From Acanthosepion lycidas (Eukaryota; Mollusca; Cephalopoda; Sepiida; Sepiidae), in assembly GCA_963932145.1 (NCBI GenBank), contig OZ010573.1, positions 26,868,876 to 26,932,875 of the forward strand: a stretch of DNA of 64,000 bases. The letters are read 5' to 3'. A program made the position numbers and the translations under genes. Below are positions 9,771 through 19,079 of the stretch, one piece after another. Position 1 is the stretch's first letter. Each line of letters opens with the position of its first letter. The notes beneath the pieces were generated by a model. The model was given only the letters and a program-made list of their open reading frames with translations. It was not told where the DNA came from and did no database searches.

Positions 9771-10077
9771 ATTTAAGGACACATGGCACAGTGGATAAAG
9801 GCGTTGGGTAGATCCAGTGACAGGACCCAAAGAGATGCGAGTTCAATACCTGGTTAAGGCAGTGAAGAATTTGGAGAGGTGAATTAACAGGAGATAACTG
9901 ACATCCAGTAGACATGGCACGTGGAACTAGAACAGTCTACCCCAGCGAGAGAAATAAAGGGTTCAGTTCGACATTCCAACCACCTGAAGAAGGCCGGAGC
10001 GTACAACGGCCGAAACGTTGTGATAGATATGGAGACAAAGATGAGGACGATTGTCCGAATAATGTAAATAGTGTATT
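9771..10077 (+). mobile_element. tRNA-headed SINE, family D, with hammerhead-like core
   Basis: The head has CACAGTGGATAAAGGCG (A-box region) and CGAGTTCAATACC (B box). The body has GGCACGTGGAACTAGAACAG and AATAAAGGGTTCAG. At 9984-10015 CTGAAGA is followed by GGCCG, a loop, CGGCC and GAAA, which is the core layout of a hammerhead ribozyme; the expected cleavage position reads GUG, so cleavage is doubtful. The tail is GATGAGGACGATTGTCCGAA. Similar copies occur at 10.3, 10.5, 23.3-24.2 and 58.9-59.4 kb. Confidence 0.75.
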
Positions 10078-10324
10078 TTCACCTTAGTAGATTAATTTCT
10101 CTTTTAATTAAAACTGCATTATTTAAGCCGAATCTATGGTCAGATTCATTACGTTAGACAACTAATGCATTGAACCAGTTATTTTATTAAAGATCCCTTT
10201 TGTGTTCAAATATGTTTTTATAAAAAATTCTAGAAACTTTACCTACGTATTTCTTGTGAAATTTTCAGTTTTTAGCCTCCTATTATTTTATTTTATTTTG
10301 TATTAATTAAATTTCTTAAAGCTC

Positions 10325-10590
10325 TCTATATTTCTGAATTGTGGCATTGTAAGTGTTTACTTTACACTATTTACATCGTTCAGACGGTTGTCCTCATCTT
10401 TATTCACGATGTTTCGTCCGTTGTACGCTCCGGCCTTCATTAGGTGAATAAGTTTGAATTTCGTACCGAACCCTTTATTTAATTCGAAATTCCAACGTAT
10501 ATCCCATGACAAATGCCGGAGCGTACGACGGCCGAAACGTCGTGAATATAGCAATGATGATGAGAACAATCCGAACGATGTAAATGCTTA
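10325..10590. mobile_element. family-D SINE pieces as an inverted pair
   Basis: 10325-10498 carries the tail, core and part of the body on the minus strand (TTTCGTCCGTTGTACGCTCC). 10508-10590 carries core and tail on the plus strand (GGAGCGTACGACGGCCGAAA). The two copies meet head to head with only about 10 bp between. Confidence 0.75.
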
Positions 10591-11465
10591 AATCTCTTCT
10601 AAATTTTTAAATTTTTATTAATCTTTTTTACACTCTATTGTTTTGTCACTGAAATGTTTCTAAGTCGAATACCCAGAACCAGTGATCAACTGGGACTGGG
10701 TTAGTTTCCTTATGTCACATTAACAAGCTAATTCATTATTCACTTGAACGCAATCACTTTTTTCCTCTTTCTTCGATCTCTGTATGTGGCAACTATGGAA
10801 AATGTCTGAAAACCATGCCATGGATTGATCCAAGGCTTGTGAGTGAAACTGGATAGAGGGAACTGTTCAGAAGTTGTCGATGATTATGCTAGCACAAAGT
10901 CAAAAGTCATCGTGACCGAGGGTTTCAGTGTAGTGGTTTTGTTTAAAAAAATGATCACGCCAGATTATTCTCTCTTTCCCAGAAACTTTAACTAAGGTTC
11001 ATTCATTACAGGATTGGTTAGACGCCCTGGTAGACGGGTGGGGTTGGAACCGAATAATAGATGTTCATTGCATTTACTTCGTGATACTAGCCGTATATTA
11101 CTTCAATTCTGAGCGCAGTTATTTATTTTCAATACTAACCTATGTCTAGTATTGCTTTTAATGAAAACTTTCAAGTTTCAAGTCTTGTTAGAAACCATTT
11201 ATTTATTCCTATTTCCTACGCTAATGGTTGAAGGATATTCGAACTAGACGAAAAAGAAATCTTTCCCACTCCACACAATGCTAGATGTTATACTGGGGGC
11301 CATAGTAGCAAGTAGATTACTAAGGGGTAGAGTTGGAAAGCCAACTGCCAATTGTTTTTAATTCAAAGTTATCATTGTTCTAGACTGCTCCCTAAAAAAG
11401 ACTAGAAAGCCCAGTATGCCCTGAAACTAGAAGGTTGCTATGAAGAGATGAAGAGAAAAATAGAC

Positions 11466-11467
<2 letters not shown>
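10591..11467. other. no recognised feature
   Basis: About 880 bp of mixed AT-rich sequence; no repeats, motifs or long frames were recognised. Confidence 0.4.

Positions 11468-11513
<46 letters not shown>
11468..11513. repeat. (TA)n microsatellite
   Basis: TA run to the left of a foldback. Confidence 0.9.
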
Positions 11514-11515
<2 letters not shown>

Positions 11516-11529
11516 GTTTGAAAGAAGTG

Positions 11530-11672
11530 AATGCTGACCAGAACACTACCGCGGTTTCGAACAATTTGGTTCGAAAGGGCTTAAGTTCCTGAGTTCATGT
11601 CGTTGATTTGCTGAACAAACTGCCTGAGGAGACCGTAGAGGTCGAAACCGCGGTAGTCTTCTGGTCAGCATT
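11530..11672. mobile_element. foldback with hammerhead-like core
   Basis: 11530-11560 and 11642-11672 are 31-bp inverted repeats with a single mismatch, each containing CTACCGCGGTTTCGA or its inverse. Between and into the right arm, the plus strand reads CTGAGGA (11624), GACC, GTAGA, GGTC and GAAA, then CCGCGGTA. That is a hammerhead-type catalytic core with a palindromic stem III and GUA at the cleavage position, but stem I is weak. It is likely the end of a Penelope-like or retrozyme-like repeat. Confidence 0.55.
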
Positions 11673-11762
11673 CGTTTTTTTAAACATTAAATAACTCTGC
11701 AATTTTGGTCTTCCAACTTTATATTGAGCACGATCTTAAATATTTTACTGTTTGTTTACTCT

Positions 11763-11764
<2 letters not shown>

Positions 11765-11833
<69 letters not shown>
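11765..11833. repeat. (TA)n microsatellite
   Basis: About 69 bp of TA. Confidence 0.95.
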
Positions 11834-11835
<2 letters not shown>

Positions 11836-11847
11836 GCGCATAATAAT

Positions 11848-12300
11848 AATAAATAATAATAATCAAAGACCACAAAAACAGAATGTGCTTTCTTATTGAA
11901 ACGGCAGATTGTAATTTATCTTTGAAGATTTTCAAAAAACTATCAAAATACAAAGACCTTGAAATGGAAATCTAAAAAATGTGTCACATGAGGACATCAG
12001 TAATTCCAGAAGACGTCGTCGTATTGACTGGAAAAGGTTCCGATAGACTCATTGAAGGGATTCCTAATAGCGAATGTCTTAAAAAATACAAAAAACGTTA
12101 TACTCACAAGTACAGCTTACATATTACGAAGACCTTTATCTATGTAAATTGAGTATGATTTTATTTTTACTTCTTTTTTTTTCTTGATTTTGTTTTGTTA
12201 CAAAAATGATCATGAGTGGAAAATGTGATGAAACTATTTCTACCTTTATATCTTTCGTTGGGACCCGGAAGGAAATGTGTATACAATATAAATCAAAGAA
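11848..12300 (+). mobile_element. R4/Dong-like LINE 3' fragment (REL endonuclease C-terminus)
   Basis: Plus strand from 11862 gives an IIKDHKNRMCFLIETA block, KIFKKLSKYKDLEMEI, then, after a stop, VVLTGKGSDRLIEGIPNS and CLKKYKK. This matches the end of LINEs with a restriction-enzyme-like endonuclease, where the PD-(D/E)xK site lies just upstream of the KLSKYKDL block. A closely similar copy lies at 17.04-17.43 kb on the minus strand, and both start at nearly the same position of the element. TAA units (11840-11861) precede it, and an (AAT)n run follows its untranslated tail. Confidence 0.72.

Positions 12301-12342
<42 letters not shown>
12301..12342. repeat. (AAT)n microsatellite
   Basis: About 14 AAT units at the 3' end of the R4-like LINE fragment. 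Confidence 0.95.
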
Positions 12343-12343
<1 letters not shown>

Positions 12344-12453
12344 TACCTTCTGTAATTAATACAATGATGCATGTGTGATTCCTGACAAGTGTTGATTCAC
12401 GAAACTTCGAGTAGACCTCCGATAAGTATTGTCAATTTAAATAACTTCTGATG

Positions 12454-12458
<5 letters not shown>

Positions 12459-12491
<33 letters not shown>
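12459..12491. repeat. (TA)n microsatellite
   Basis: TA run; a CA run and another TA run follow at 12530-12562. Confidence 0.9.
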
Positions 12492-12494
<3 letters not shown>

Positions 12495-12527
12495 TGATGT
12501 CTGAAAGAAGGGTTGCTGCCTAATTAT

Positions 12528-12562
<35 letters not shown>

Positions 12563-12563
12563 A

Positions 12564-12961
12564 TTACATGAATCATTCACACAAAAAACAGATATAGAAG
12601 TTAATGATATAAATCGCGAGAATACATCTTCGCAAACAAATTAACCTCAAACCTGTAGATGAATGTTATGATACCTGTTTATAAATTCCAGTTGCATAAG
12701 GACTTTTTATTTTTTAAAAGCTTTTATCTGTGCATACAGACATCATCAGTTATGGAAATAGATTTGTTTTTTTTTTTTACTTCCTGGTAATAACAGGACA
12801 ACGAAAGAATAGATGTGATCCGAAACATGTTTTTAGAAATGTGTTATTGTTAATTGTAAGAATTTTTTGGGAGCGTGCGATCGCAACGCTGAAGTTGAAT
12901 TTTTAATTTTTTTTAATTTTAAATTTTAAGATTGTGTTTGTTGTATGAATGATTCATGTAA
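12564..12961. mobile_element. TIR element, about 400 bp (family G)
   Basis: Left end TTACATGAATCATTCACACA is inverted at the right end (TATGAATGATTCATGTAA). (TA)n lies outside both ends. The arm sequence CAGATATAGAAGTTAATGAT is shared with the element at 44,549-44,770. The middle holds TGTGCATACAGACATCATCAG, whose reverse complement has CTGATGA followed by a 5-bp hairpin, a decayed hammerhead-like core. Confidence 0.7.
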
Positions 12962-12977
12962 TATAAAATGAACTGCA

Positions 12978-12979
<2 letters not shown>

Positions 12980-13035
<56 letters not shown>
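12980..13035. repeat. (TA)n microsatellite
   Basis: TA run to the right of the family-G element. Confidence 0.95.
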
Positions 13036-13039
<4 letters not shown>

Positions 13040-14325
13040 CAGAGAGACCATAAATTACGTCGGTTGATTTTATGGAATGTCAATCCTTGTTGGTTTATTT
13101 CAAATTGAACTATTTACCGGGCACCCAATGAGAATTGAAGTAACTTCCTATTCGTAATAATCAACAAATTAACCACATATTAACTAAACATTAGATACGC
13201 GTCAATTTTAGATTGTGATTCGATGAAAACAATATGTGTTCACGTAACGGAGTTGTATACTTATATGTAGAACTTTAATTTAGTAATTTTTAGCGATATG
13301 CGCTTATAAAAAAAGGATATTTGGCCAGACGGTCATGTGACTGCAGACATTAGGAAAATCTGTCACAGTGGATTGGGAATTTTGTCATTCGGACAATTGA
13401 CAGGTGCAGCGGGCCGACCAGTGTAGTACCAAGTTGGCATCAATGTATTTCTTTCTCTAATCAAAATTCTAAATAAAGAACTCAGCAACCAAAAGGTTTG
13501 AGTTACATTTCGGTGATTCTGCCGCCAAGACGATGAGCACCAATTTGAAAGTGAGGCGTTGGTATTATAAGAGATGTGAACAAGTAAATTGCAGCTGTTA
13601 ATTTTGAAAATGAAGATGTCGAAATTGGTGTTTCACAAACTGGCATATTTTATTACAATATATCATAAGTCATGGCTTCACTTCAGGAAAGAAGATCTAG
13701 ACGTGTTTTTCACAACCGATGTAGTTCCGCGCATTAGAAGTTCAGGAGATAACCAGATAGTCTTCAGGTTTGCACTAGATTGCAGCATGGGTATAAACAA
13801 TCTTACCTTTCAAATCAGCGAGGTGGGACGATGGTGCTAAGATCTGGAAGCTCTCGGCGTTCTGGTGATATTTCCTCCTCCTACGCGGATGACTGAGCTG
13901 ACGGTAGGGGTCTGCTGTCGATTCAAAGGAATATTCCAGCATTATTGAACTGAATAATTTGAAATTCCGGTTAAGAGTTATTTACAAAAACTTGCATTTT
14001 TTTTTAATTTTCTTTTTTTTCTTTCTTAAGATTTTATTTAATATACGTCCCTGCAAATTTATAGATAGAATAGTCTTTTTACGGATTAGTCAGCTAAGTA
14101 TAAAATAAAGATAAAACTTACTATTGTTATGTATACAATTTATCGTTGCGTCTTTCGTATTGAATTATATTGTTCAGCAAAATTTCACTACCTGGTCGTT
14201 TTTGTTTTTTTTTTCTTTGACAATTTTTAGTTTATTAGTCATATAAGTATGCAATTATATACATTATAATAATTAGTTTGCACACTGTTTGACACAAGCG
14301 TACCGGATGACAAAAACAGTAATGC
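13036..14325. other. no recognised feature
   Basis: About 1.3 kb of unique-looking sequence. The 83-codon plus frame at 13,589 shows no recognisable motif and no neighbouring exon signals. Confidence 0.4.
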
Positions 14326-14329
14326 GAAC

Positions 14330-14520
14330 GGTTTCGAAATGGATATGGAAATAGAAAAAATATAGCACTTAAAAACTATCCCTGTTGTGGTTGGAGCTTT
14401 GGGTCTGATAAAGAAAAGAACTCAAGAACAAATCAACGAAATCCCTGACACACCATCTCACCAGAAAATCCCGAAAATCGTTTTAAAAGGCACAAGGTTT
14501 ATCATGTGAAGAGCTTTAAC
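14330..14520 (+). mobile_element. R4/Dong-like LINE C-terminal fragment
   Basis: Plus strand encodes MDMEIEKI, a stop, then HLKTIPVVVGALGLIKKR, a spacer and PKIVLKGT. The IPVVVGALG block followed by a K-I-V/A-L-x-GT block is the C-terminal signature of REL-endonuclease LINEs. Only about 60 codons survive. Confidence 0.6.
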
Positions 14521-14689
14521 CATTTAAGTTTTTGTTGTTGCTAACAGCTGTCTTTTGTTTAATTAAGTGGAAACTACAAAATCTCACATCCTTCGCTTGC
14601 CCTAAGCATGTGATTATAAAAAAAAAAAACAGGTAAAAATATATATTTTTTAAACAATAATACTAATAATTTATACCCTTATGTACGTT

Positions 14690-15145
14690 GGTTATTTTGT
14701 CCAAAGTATGGATACCAAACTGCAGAAAATTGGTACGAGCATGCGCTGTGCAGAACAACTGAAGAAGATTCTATGACTATGAGGCAGACAGAGTGATACA
14801 CCATCGTCGTCCGGAAATTATTGTGCTAGGTTAAAAAGGCATCAAGAGTTGTCATATTATCGATGTTGCCATACCAAATGACACAAATATAGCAAACAAG
14901 GTGCGTGAGAAAATTACAATCTATAATTTGAAAGTGGAGATGGCAAGATAGTTGGGAATGCGGAAAGAGGAAGGTAGGGTGATGCCAGTCGTAATCGGCG
15001 CACTGGAATCAATCCCATTAAAATTGTGTGACTTCCTTAACCAGCAGAGGCTACCATACCAACTTAGAGTCACCCAAAAGTCATCTCTTTTGGGAACTGT
15101 GCATATCTTGACGAAAACATTGTCTGAGGCCCTTGTAACTTAATG
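14690..15145 (+). mobile_element. R4/Dong-like LINE endonuclease remnant
   Basis: Reading across frames on the plus strand gives YGYQTAENWYEHAL, HHRRPEIIVLG, CHIIDVAIPNDTNI, KVREKITIYN, VMPVVIGALESIPL and SSLLGTVHIL. The RPE...IID spacing is the PD-(D/E)xK-type endonuclease site, and the MPVVIGAL and LLGTVHIL blocks end the protein. The TAA stop is at about 15,140. Frameshifts make it inactive. It belongs to a different subfamily from the 11.9-kb and 17-kb copies. Confidence 0.75.
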
Positions 15146-15413
15146 TACCCGGTTTATATAAAAACTTACTCATTATGTCAAAACATAAAGCGATGATAAT
15201 AATGATATATTGTATATACAAGTACAAATCAAAGACAGAAAAAGACGAATTTTGTTTATATCACACAAGCATAATTATACACACAACTCTGTATGAAGCA
15301 TATGTAAGTAATAATAGGAACAAACCTTTGGTAGGATAATAAGACACATTTCGGATTCAATTGTTACACGTTAATTCATTTACTTGAACTACACATAAGA
15401 ATTTCCCATTTGA

Positions 15414-15414
<1 letters not shown>

Positions 15415-15484
<70 letters not shown>

Positions 15485-15488
15485 TATA
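15415..15488. repeat. (TA)n microsatellite with TG interruptions
   Basis: TA run with two ATATG interruptions. Confidence 0.95.
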
Positions 15489-15489
15489 G

Positions 15490-15720
15490 GGAAAAAGTTA
15501 TAGTTGTTCCAACGAAAGAAAAATGTATATTTTGAAACAGAGAAACTGCAAACGTTTTTGGTTATAATGTCGATTTGTTTTGGTATATATATTTTATTTT
15601 ATTTTATTTTATTTTTCAAGTTTCTACAACACGTGTTTCTGGTCTCGTGACCTTCTTCAGGCAAATAAAAGGAATAAATTTTCCTTATGTTCATTTAATG
15701 TCTCATTGTTCGTTTGCCGT
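15490..15720 (-). mobile_element. family-E repeat with hammerhead-like end
   Basis: Shares GTTCCAACGARAGAAAARTG, AAACGTTTTTGGTT and TTTCTGGTCTCGTGACC with 42,893-43,130. On the minus strand 15,666-15,625 gives CTGAAGA, GGTC-ACGA-GACC, GAAA and a palindromic ACACGTGT. An (ATTTT)n run (15,591-15,617) lies inside it. Confidence 0.65.
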
Positions 15721-15807
15721 ATTTGTTAGTGAGACTTGAACCCCTTTCTCGAATGTTGGCAAAAGTGAATTTCTGCCTAAGTGTTAATAAAATCATTAAG
15801 TTTGATT

Positions 15808-15830
15808 ATATATATATATATATATATATA
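15808..15830. repeat. (TA)n microsatellite
   Basis: TA run adjoining the SINE head at 15,831. Confidence 0.9.
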
Positions 15831-16020
15831 AGTTGGAGTAATGGATAGCGGCTTGGACTGAAGAATCGAATCGGAGCCGAGTTCGAATTCCAGTCTATTA
15901 CATTCTTTCTTCTCCCCGACCACCTCCAGCTATGTGTAAATAGCAGAACAAAATGGGTTCTATAACCTTGGGTGGCAACGGGTCTAGGAGAAGGAAAAAC
16001 TCTGAATTCAAAACTGACCT
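15831..16020 (+). mobile_element. tRNA-derived SINE, family B, truncated
   Basis: GTAATGGATAGCGGCTTGG (A-box region), GAGTTCGAATTCC (B box), CACCTCCAGCTATG, GGGTGGCAACGGGTCTAGG and CTCTGAATTCAAAACTG are present. The 3' half is lost, and part of the body near 15,905 is deleted. Confidence 0.8.
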
Positions 16021-16646
16021 GAAGAGGCTTGATCGCCATCAGGTTATCTTACCCAAGAAAAACCGCTTCTACTTGGAGAACACCTGTGAAGTACATATGG
16101 TGCCCCTACGAGACACAGGATAAAAAAATATATACATATAACAATCTTTTTCTCTCTCTCTCTCTCTCTCTCTCGCACTCTTATTCTCACTGTGTCTTTC
16201 CTTTTCACTCTCTCTTTCCATATATCTCGTTCTCACTCGCTCTGTCCTCCCCAATCTCTCTAGTTCCTTCTCGCTATCTCTAGTCCCTCTTAGTTCTGTC
16301 ACTCTCTCTTTATCTATTACCTTCTCTCGACCTATCTTTCTAAACACGTAGTCGCGTTCATTCTAAACACAACTACACAGATTAAAATATGCACAAATTT
16401 ATAGAATTCTGCATTGATATTTCTAGATGTGTTGGTACATATGTGTACATGTTCATGTGTATATGCATGTATGTTTGCGATAGGGTGCATAAGCGCAATT
16501 GAGCACGCGTCAGTGTATGTATGTGTTTTTACGAGCGTGGTAATTTCAGGTTTCGGAGAAAATTTCTCGCAGGCAAAACCTCTAACAGTAAAAGTAATCT
16601 CCACCCACATTAAAATATGTATTCTCTTCCTCTTTATTTTGCTTTC

Positions 16647-16648
<2 letters not shown>
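16021..16648. other. no recognised gene; (CT)n at 16,146-16,175
   Basis: A pyrimidine-rich stretch (16,146-16,330) generates arginine/glutamate-rich or serine-rich open frames on either strand that are not gene-like. Confidence 0.55.

Positions 16649-16714
<66 letters not shown>
16649..16714. repeat. (TA)n microsatellite
   Basis: TA run. Confidence 0.95.
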
Positions 16715-16716
<2 letters not shown>

Positions 16717-17037
16717 GCTTACGTGACTATTACGTGGGGAGATAAGCTCATATACTTACATCTCCAGACATGTAACATATAATATATTTGGATTTATTTA
16801 CTTGCGTAAACTTTTATTGTAAAAAATTACAAAAAGGAAAAATTATTTAGTCATCTGTAAATTCAATTTAAACATGGCTACCTAGAACAAAAACTAACAG
16901 ACGATAGCTTTCTTTCCTGTAATCGAGACACTGAAAGAAAAGCATAATATCCAAATAAAATAAAATAAAATCGTTCTACACACCCCTAAACCCATGGGAA
17001 ATACAATTCAAGGAATTTGTTCTCATACTAAGTTAAT
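16715..17037. other. no recognised feature
   Basis: AT-rich sequence without motifs. Confidence 0.35.
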
Positions 17038-17039
17038 AA

Positions 17040-17432
17040 TTATTATTTTTGTTGTTGCTGTTTCCTTTGATTTCTATTATATATACATTTTCCTTCTGGA
17101 CCCCAACCAGAAACATAAGGTCAGAAATTTTGCATAAATAAAGCTCTTCGTAATGTGTGAGCTGTACTTGTGGATACAATGTTTTTGTATATCTTTAAGG
17201 CATGGCCTATCAGGAATCGCTTCAATGAGTCTATCGGAACCTTTTCCAATAAATCCGAGGGCCTCAGCTATAACTGGAAATATTGGCACATTTTTGAGAT
17301 TCCCATTTCAAGATCCCTGTATTTTGATAGTTTTTTGAAGATCTTCAAAGATACATCACAACCTGCAGGGATTGTCATGTCAATAAGAAAGGACATTCTG
17401 TTCCTGTGGCCTTTGATCAAGACGTCTGGCAT
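17040..17432 (-). mobile_element. R4/Dong-like LINE 3' fragment
   Basis: Minus strand encodes PDVLIKGHRNRMSFLID, KIFKKLSKYRDLEMGI, then, with a frame change, PVIAEALGFIGKGSDRLIEA and CLKDIQK. The PDV...LID pair matches the catalytic spacing of the restriction-like endonuclease. The untranslated tail (GGTTGGGGTCCAGAAGGAAA) is also found in the plus-strand copy at 12.27 kb. The fragment is bordered by TAA/TTG repeats on both sides. Confidence 0.75.
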
Positions 17433-17586
17433 TTATTATTATTATTGTTATTGTTGTTATTATTATTATTATTATTATTATTGTTATTATTATTATTATT
17501 ATTATTGTTATTATTATTATTGTTATTATTATTATTATTGTTATTATTATTATTATTATTGTTCTTCTTCTTCTTCTTCTTCTTCT
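17433..17586. repeat. (TTA)n with TTG and TTC units
   Basis: About 150 bp of trinucleotide units: mainly TTA, periodic TTG interruptions, then a terminal (TTC)n block (17,562-17,586). Long leucine or phenylalanine frames here are artefacts. Confidence 0.95.
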
Positions 17587-17589
17587 GAC

Positions 17590-18776
17590 AAATCCATTAA
17601 ATAGATTTCTCGTTTTACATATTTCTTGTGAGTGTTAAATGTTCTAAACCTACTTTCCCCATTATTTATCCAAGAAATGTCAACTATCTCTTTCTGGTTT
17701 GATTCCAATCGTGTTTAAACTGATGAGTACACATCTGTTTTTTTGGAGGATTTTAACTGTGAAAATAATGTCTACCGGCGAAAATTTTCATAAAGAAAAT
17801 GTCACCCGCGTACGGCGACATTAATTTTACTGTTAAAAAAACAGAAATGTCTATGCAAACGTGTATACATGCTAAATATAACGTGCATGTCAATCATATT
17901 CTAATTCCGCTTGTTCCTTCGTTCCCAAGTTAGTTAACACGTACGTTACGACCTGCCAATACTTCATAAATATTGGATTATTCTGTTTTGATTGCGAAAA
18001 GAGGAGGAAAGACATATCTGTTTGCTTTCAGTGAGAAGAAGAAAGAAAGAAAGAAAAAAGAAAGAAAAAAGTATGAAAGTGGAGGCAATAAAACTCCCGT
18101 GTTTAAAGCCTGCTTTAGTGGAATCGAAAACTTTGTCAATTTTTAATCTTTTCATTTGTACCCACTTATTTCTTTAAAAAATAACCTGCATTCATACCTT
18201 TGATTCTTATTGCAATATTTTATTGTTAAGCTCGAACGTTTAACAATGCAACAGGAGAAATTCCACGAGTATTATATGGTCCTGGATCTCGTATGGAGTT
18301 TATTCAATCATTAAATTCAGAATTATGATTCATCGGAAAATTCAAATAACAAAACCGTGAAAGTTTCACGGGTACTACTACTACAATAGTAGTAGTAGTA
18401 CTATTACTACTAATAATAATAATAACACTTATAATAAACACTTATAATAAACTTTTCTATAAATATTATTAGTAACTATATAAAGGTGTTTCATTAATAC
18501 GGATTATATATAAGGGTGATCCATTAAGACGGATCAAAGTCAACAGTAAATAAATCGGAGCTATTGGTGAAGATTTATTTATTTCTCAATTGGATCATGT
18601 TATTTAAGTCATGGCAATTATGTGTGAAAAATAATATCGACCAAATGTCCGCGAGATCTGAAAGAAAAAGAACAACTCATTAGACGCTTAAACTTAATTC
18701 ACATTTAAAATCGGTCCAAGTAATTGGAACACACTTTATTAATTGTATTTATGAGTAAAATATATTTGTGTGATAA
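17590..18776. other. no recognised gene; trinucleotide hairpin near 18,374-18,425
   Basis: ACTACTACTAC is followed by AGTAGTAGTAGTAC and ATTACTACTAATAAT, able to fold back. An ACACTTATAATAA word is duplicated at 18,426-18,450. The rest is unrecognised. Confidence 0.5.
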
Positions 18777-18882
18777 ATCAGTTGTAATAACCCCTCCGAG
18801 TTACACAAGCAAATAGAGGAAGATAATGACGAATATGAGAGAGAAACAGAGATGATAAAAACATCTGATATAAATGGGAGAT
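18777..18882 (+). mobile_element. duplicated segment of the R4-like LINE
   Basis: About 106 bp (ATCAGTTGTAATAACCCCTC through ATAAATGGGAGA) is repeated almost without change at 19,525-19,630, inside the LINE region. It is probably the end of a second, truncated LINE copy or a local duplication. Confidence 0.75.
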
Positions 18883-19079
18883 TTGAATATAGTTTCATAT
18901 TATTGAACATAAGAGAAAAAAAGTCAAAGAAAATTCTGTTGAAAATTGAAGTTAAGTCGGTGTCTGGTGAAGCACGTCGTGTCTCGTTGGGATCTAAACT
19001 CTTATTAAGGAAGATTTTACCGTTGTTGTTCATTCTAGCAAAAGTATAAATAAAATAAAATAAATGAATAAATAAATAA

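Noticed and set aside
13589..13840. 83-codon plus frame
   Set aside because: Length is within chance for this composition, and there is no recognisable motif.
17170..17604. 144- and 60-codon plus frames with Tyr, Leu and Phe runs
   Set aside because: They run through the (TTA)n array and antisense to the R4-like LINE tail.
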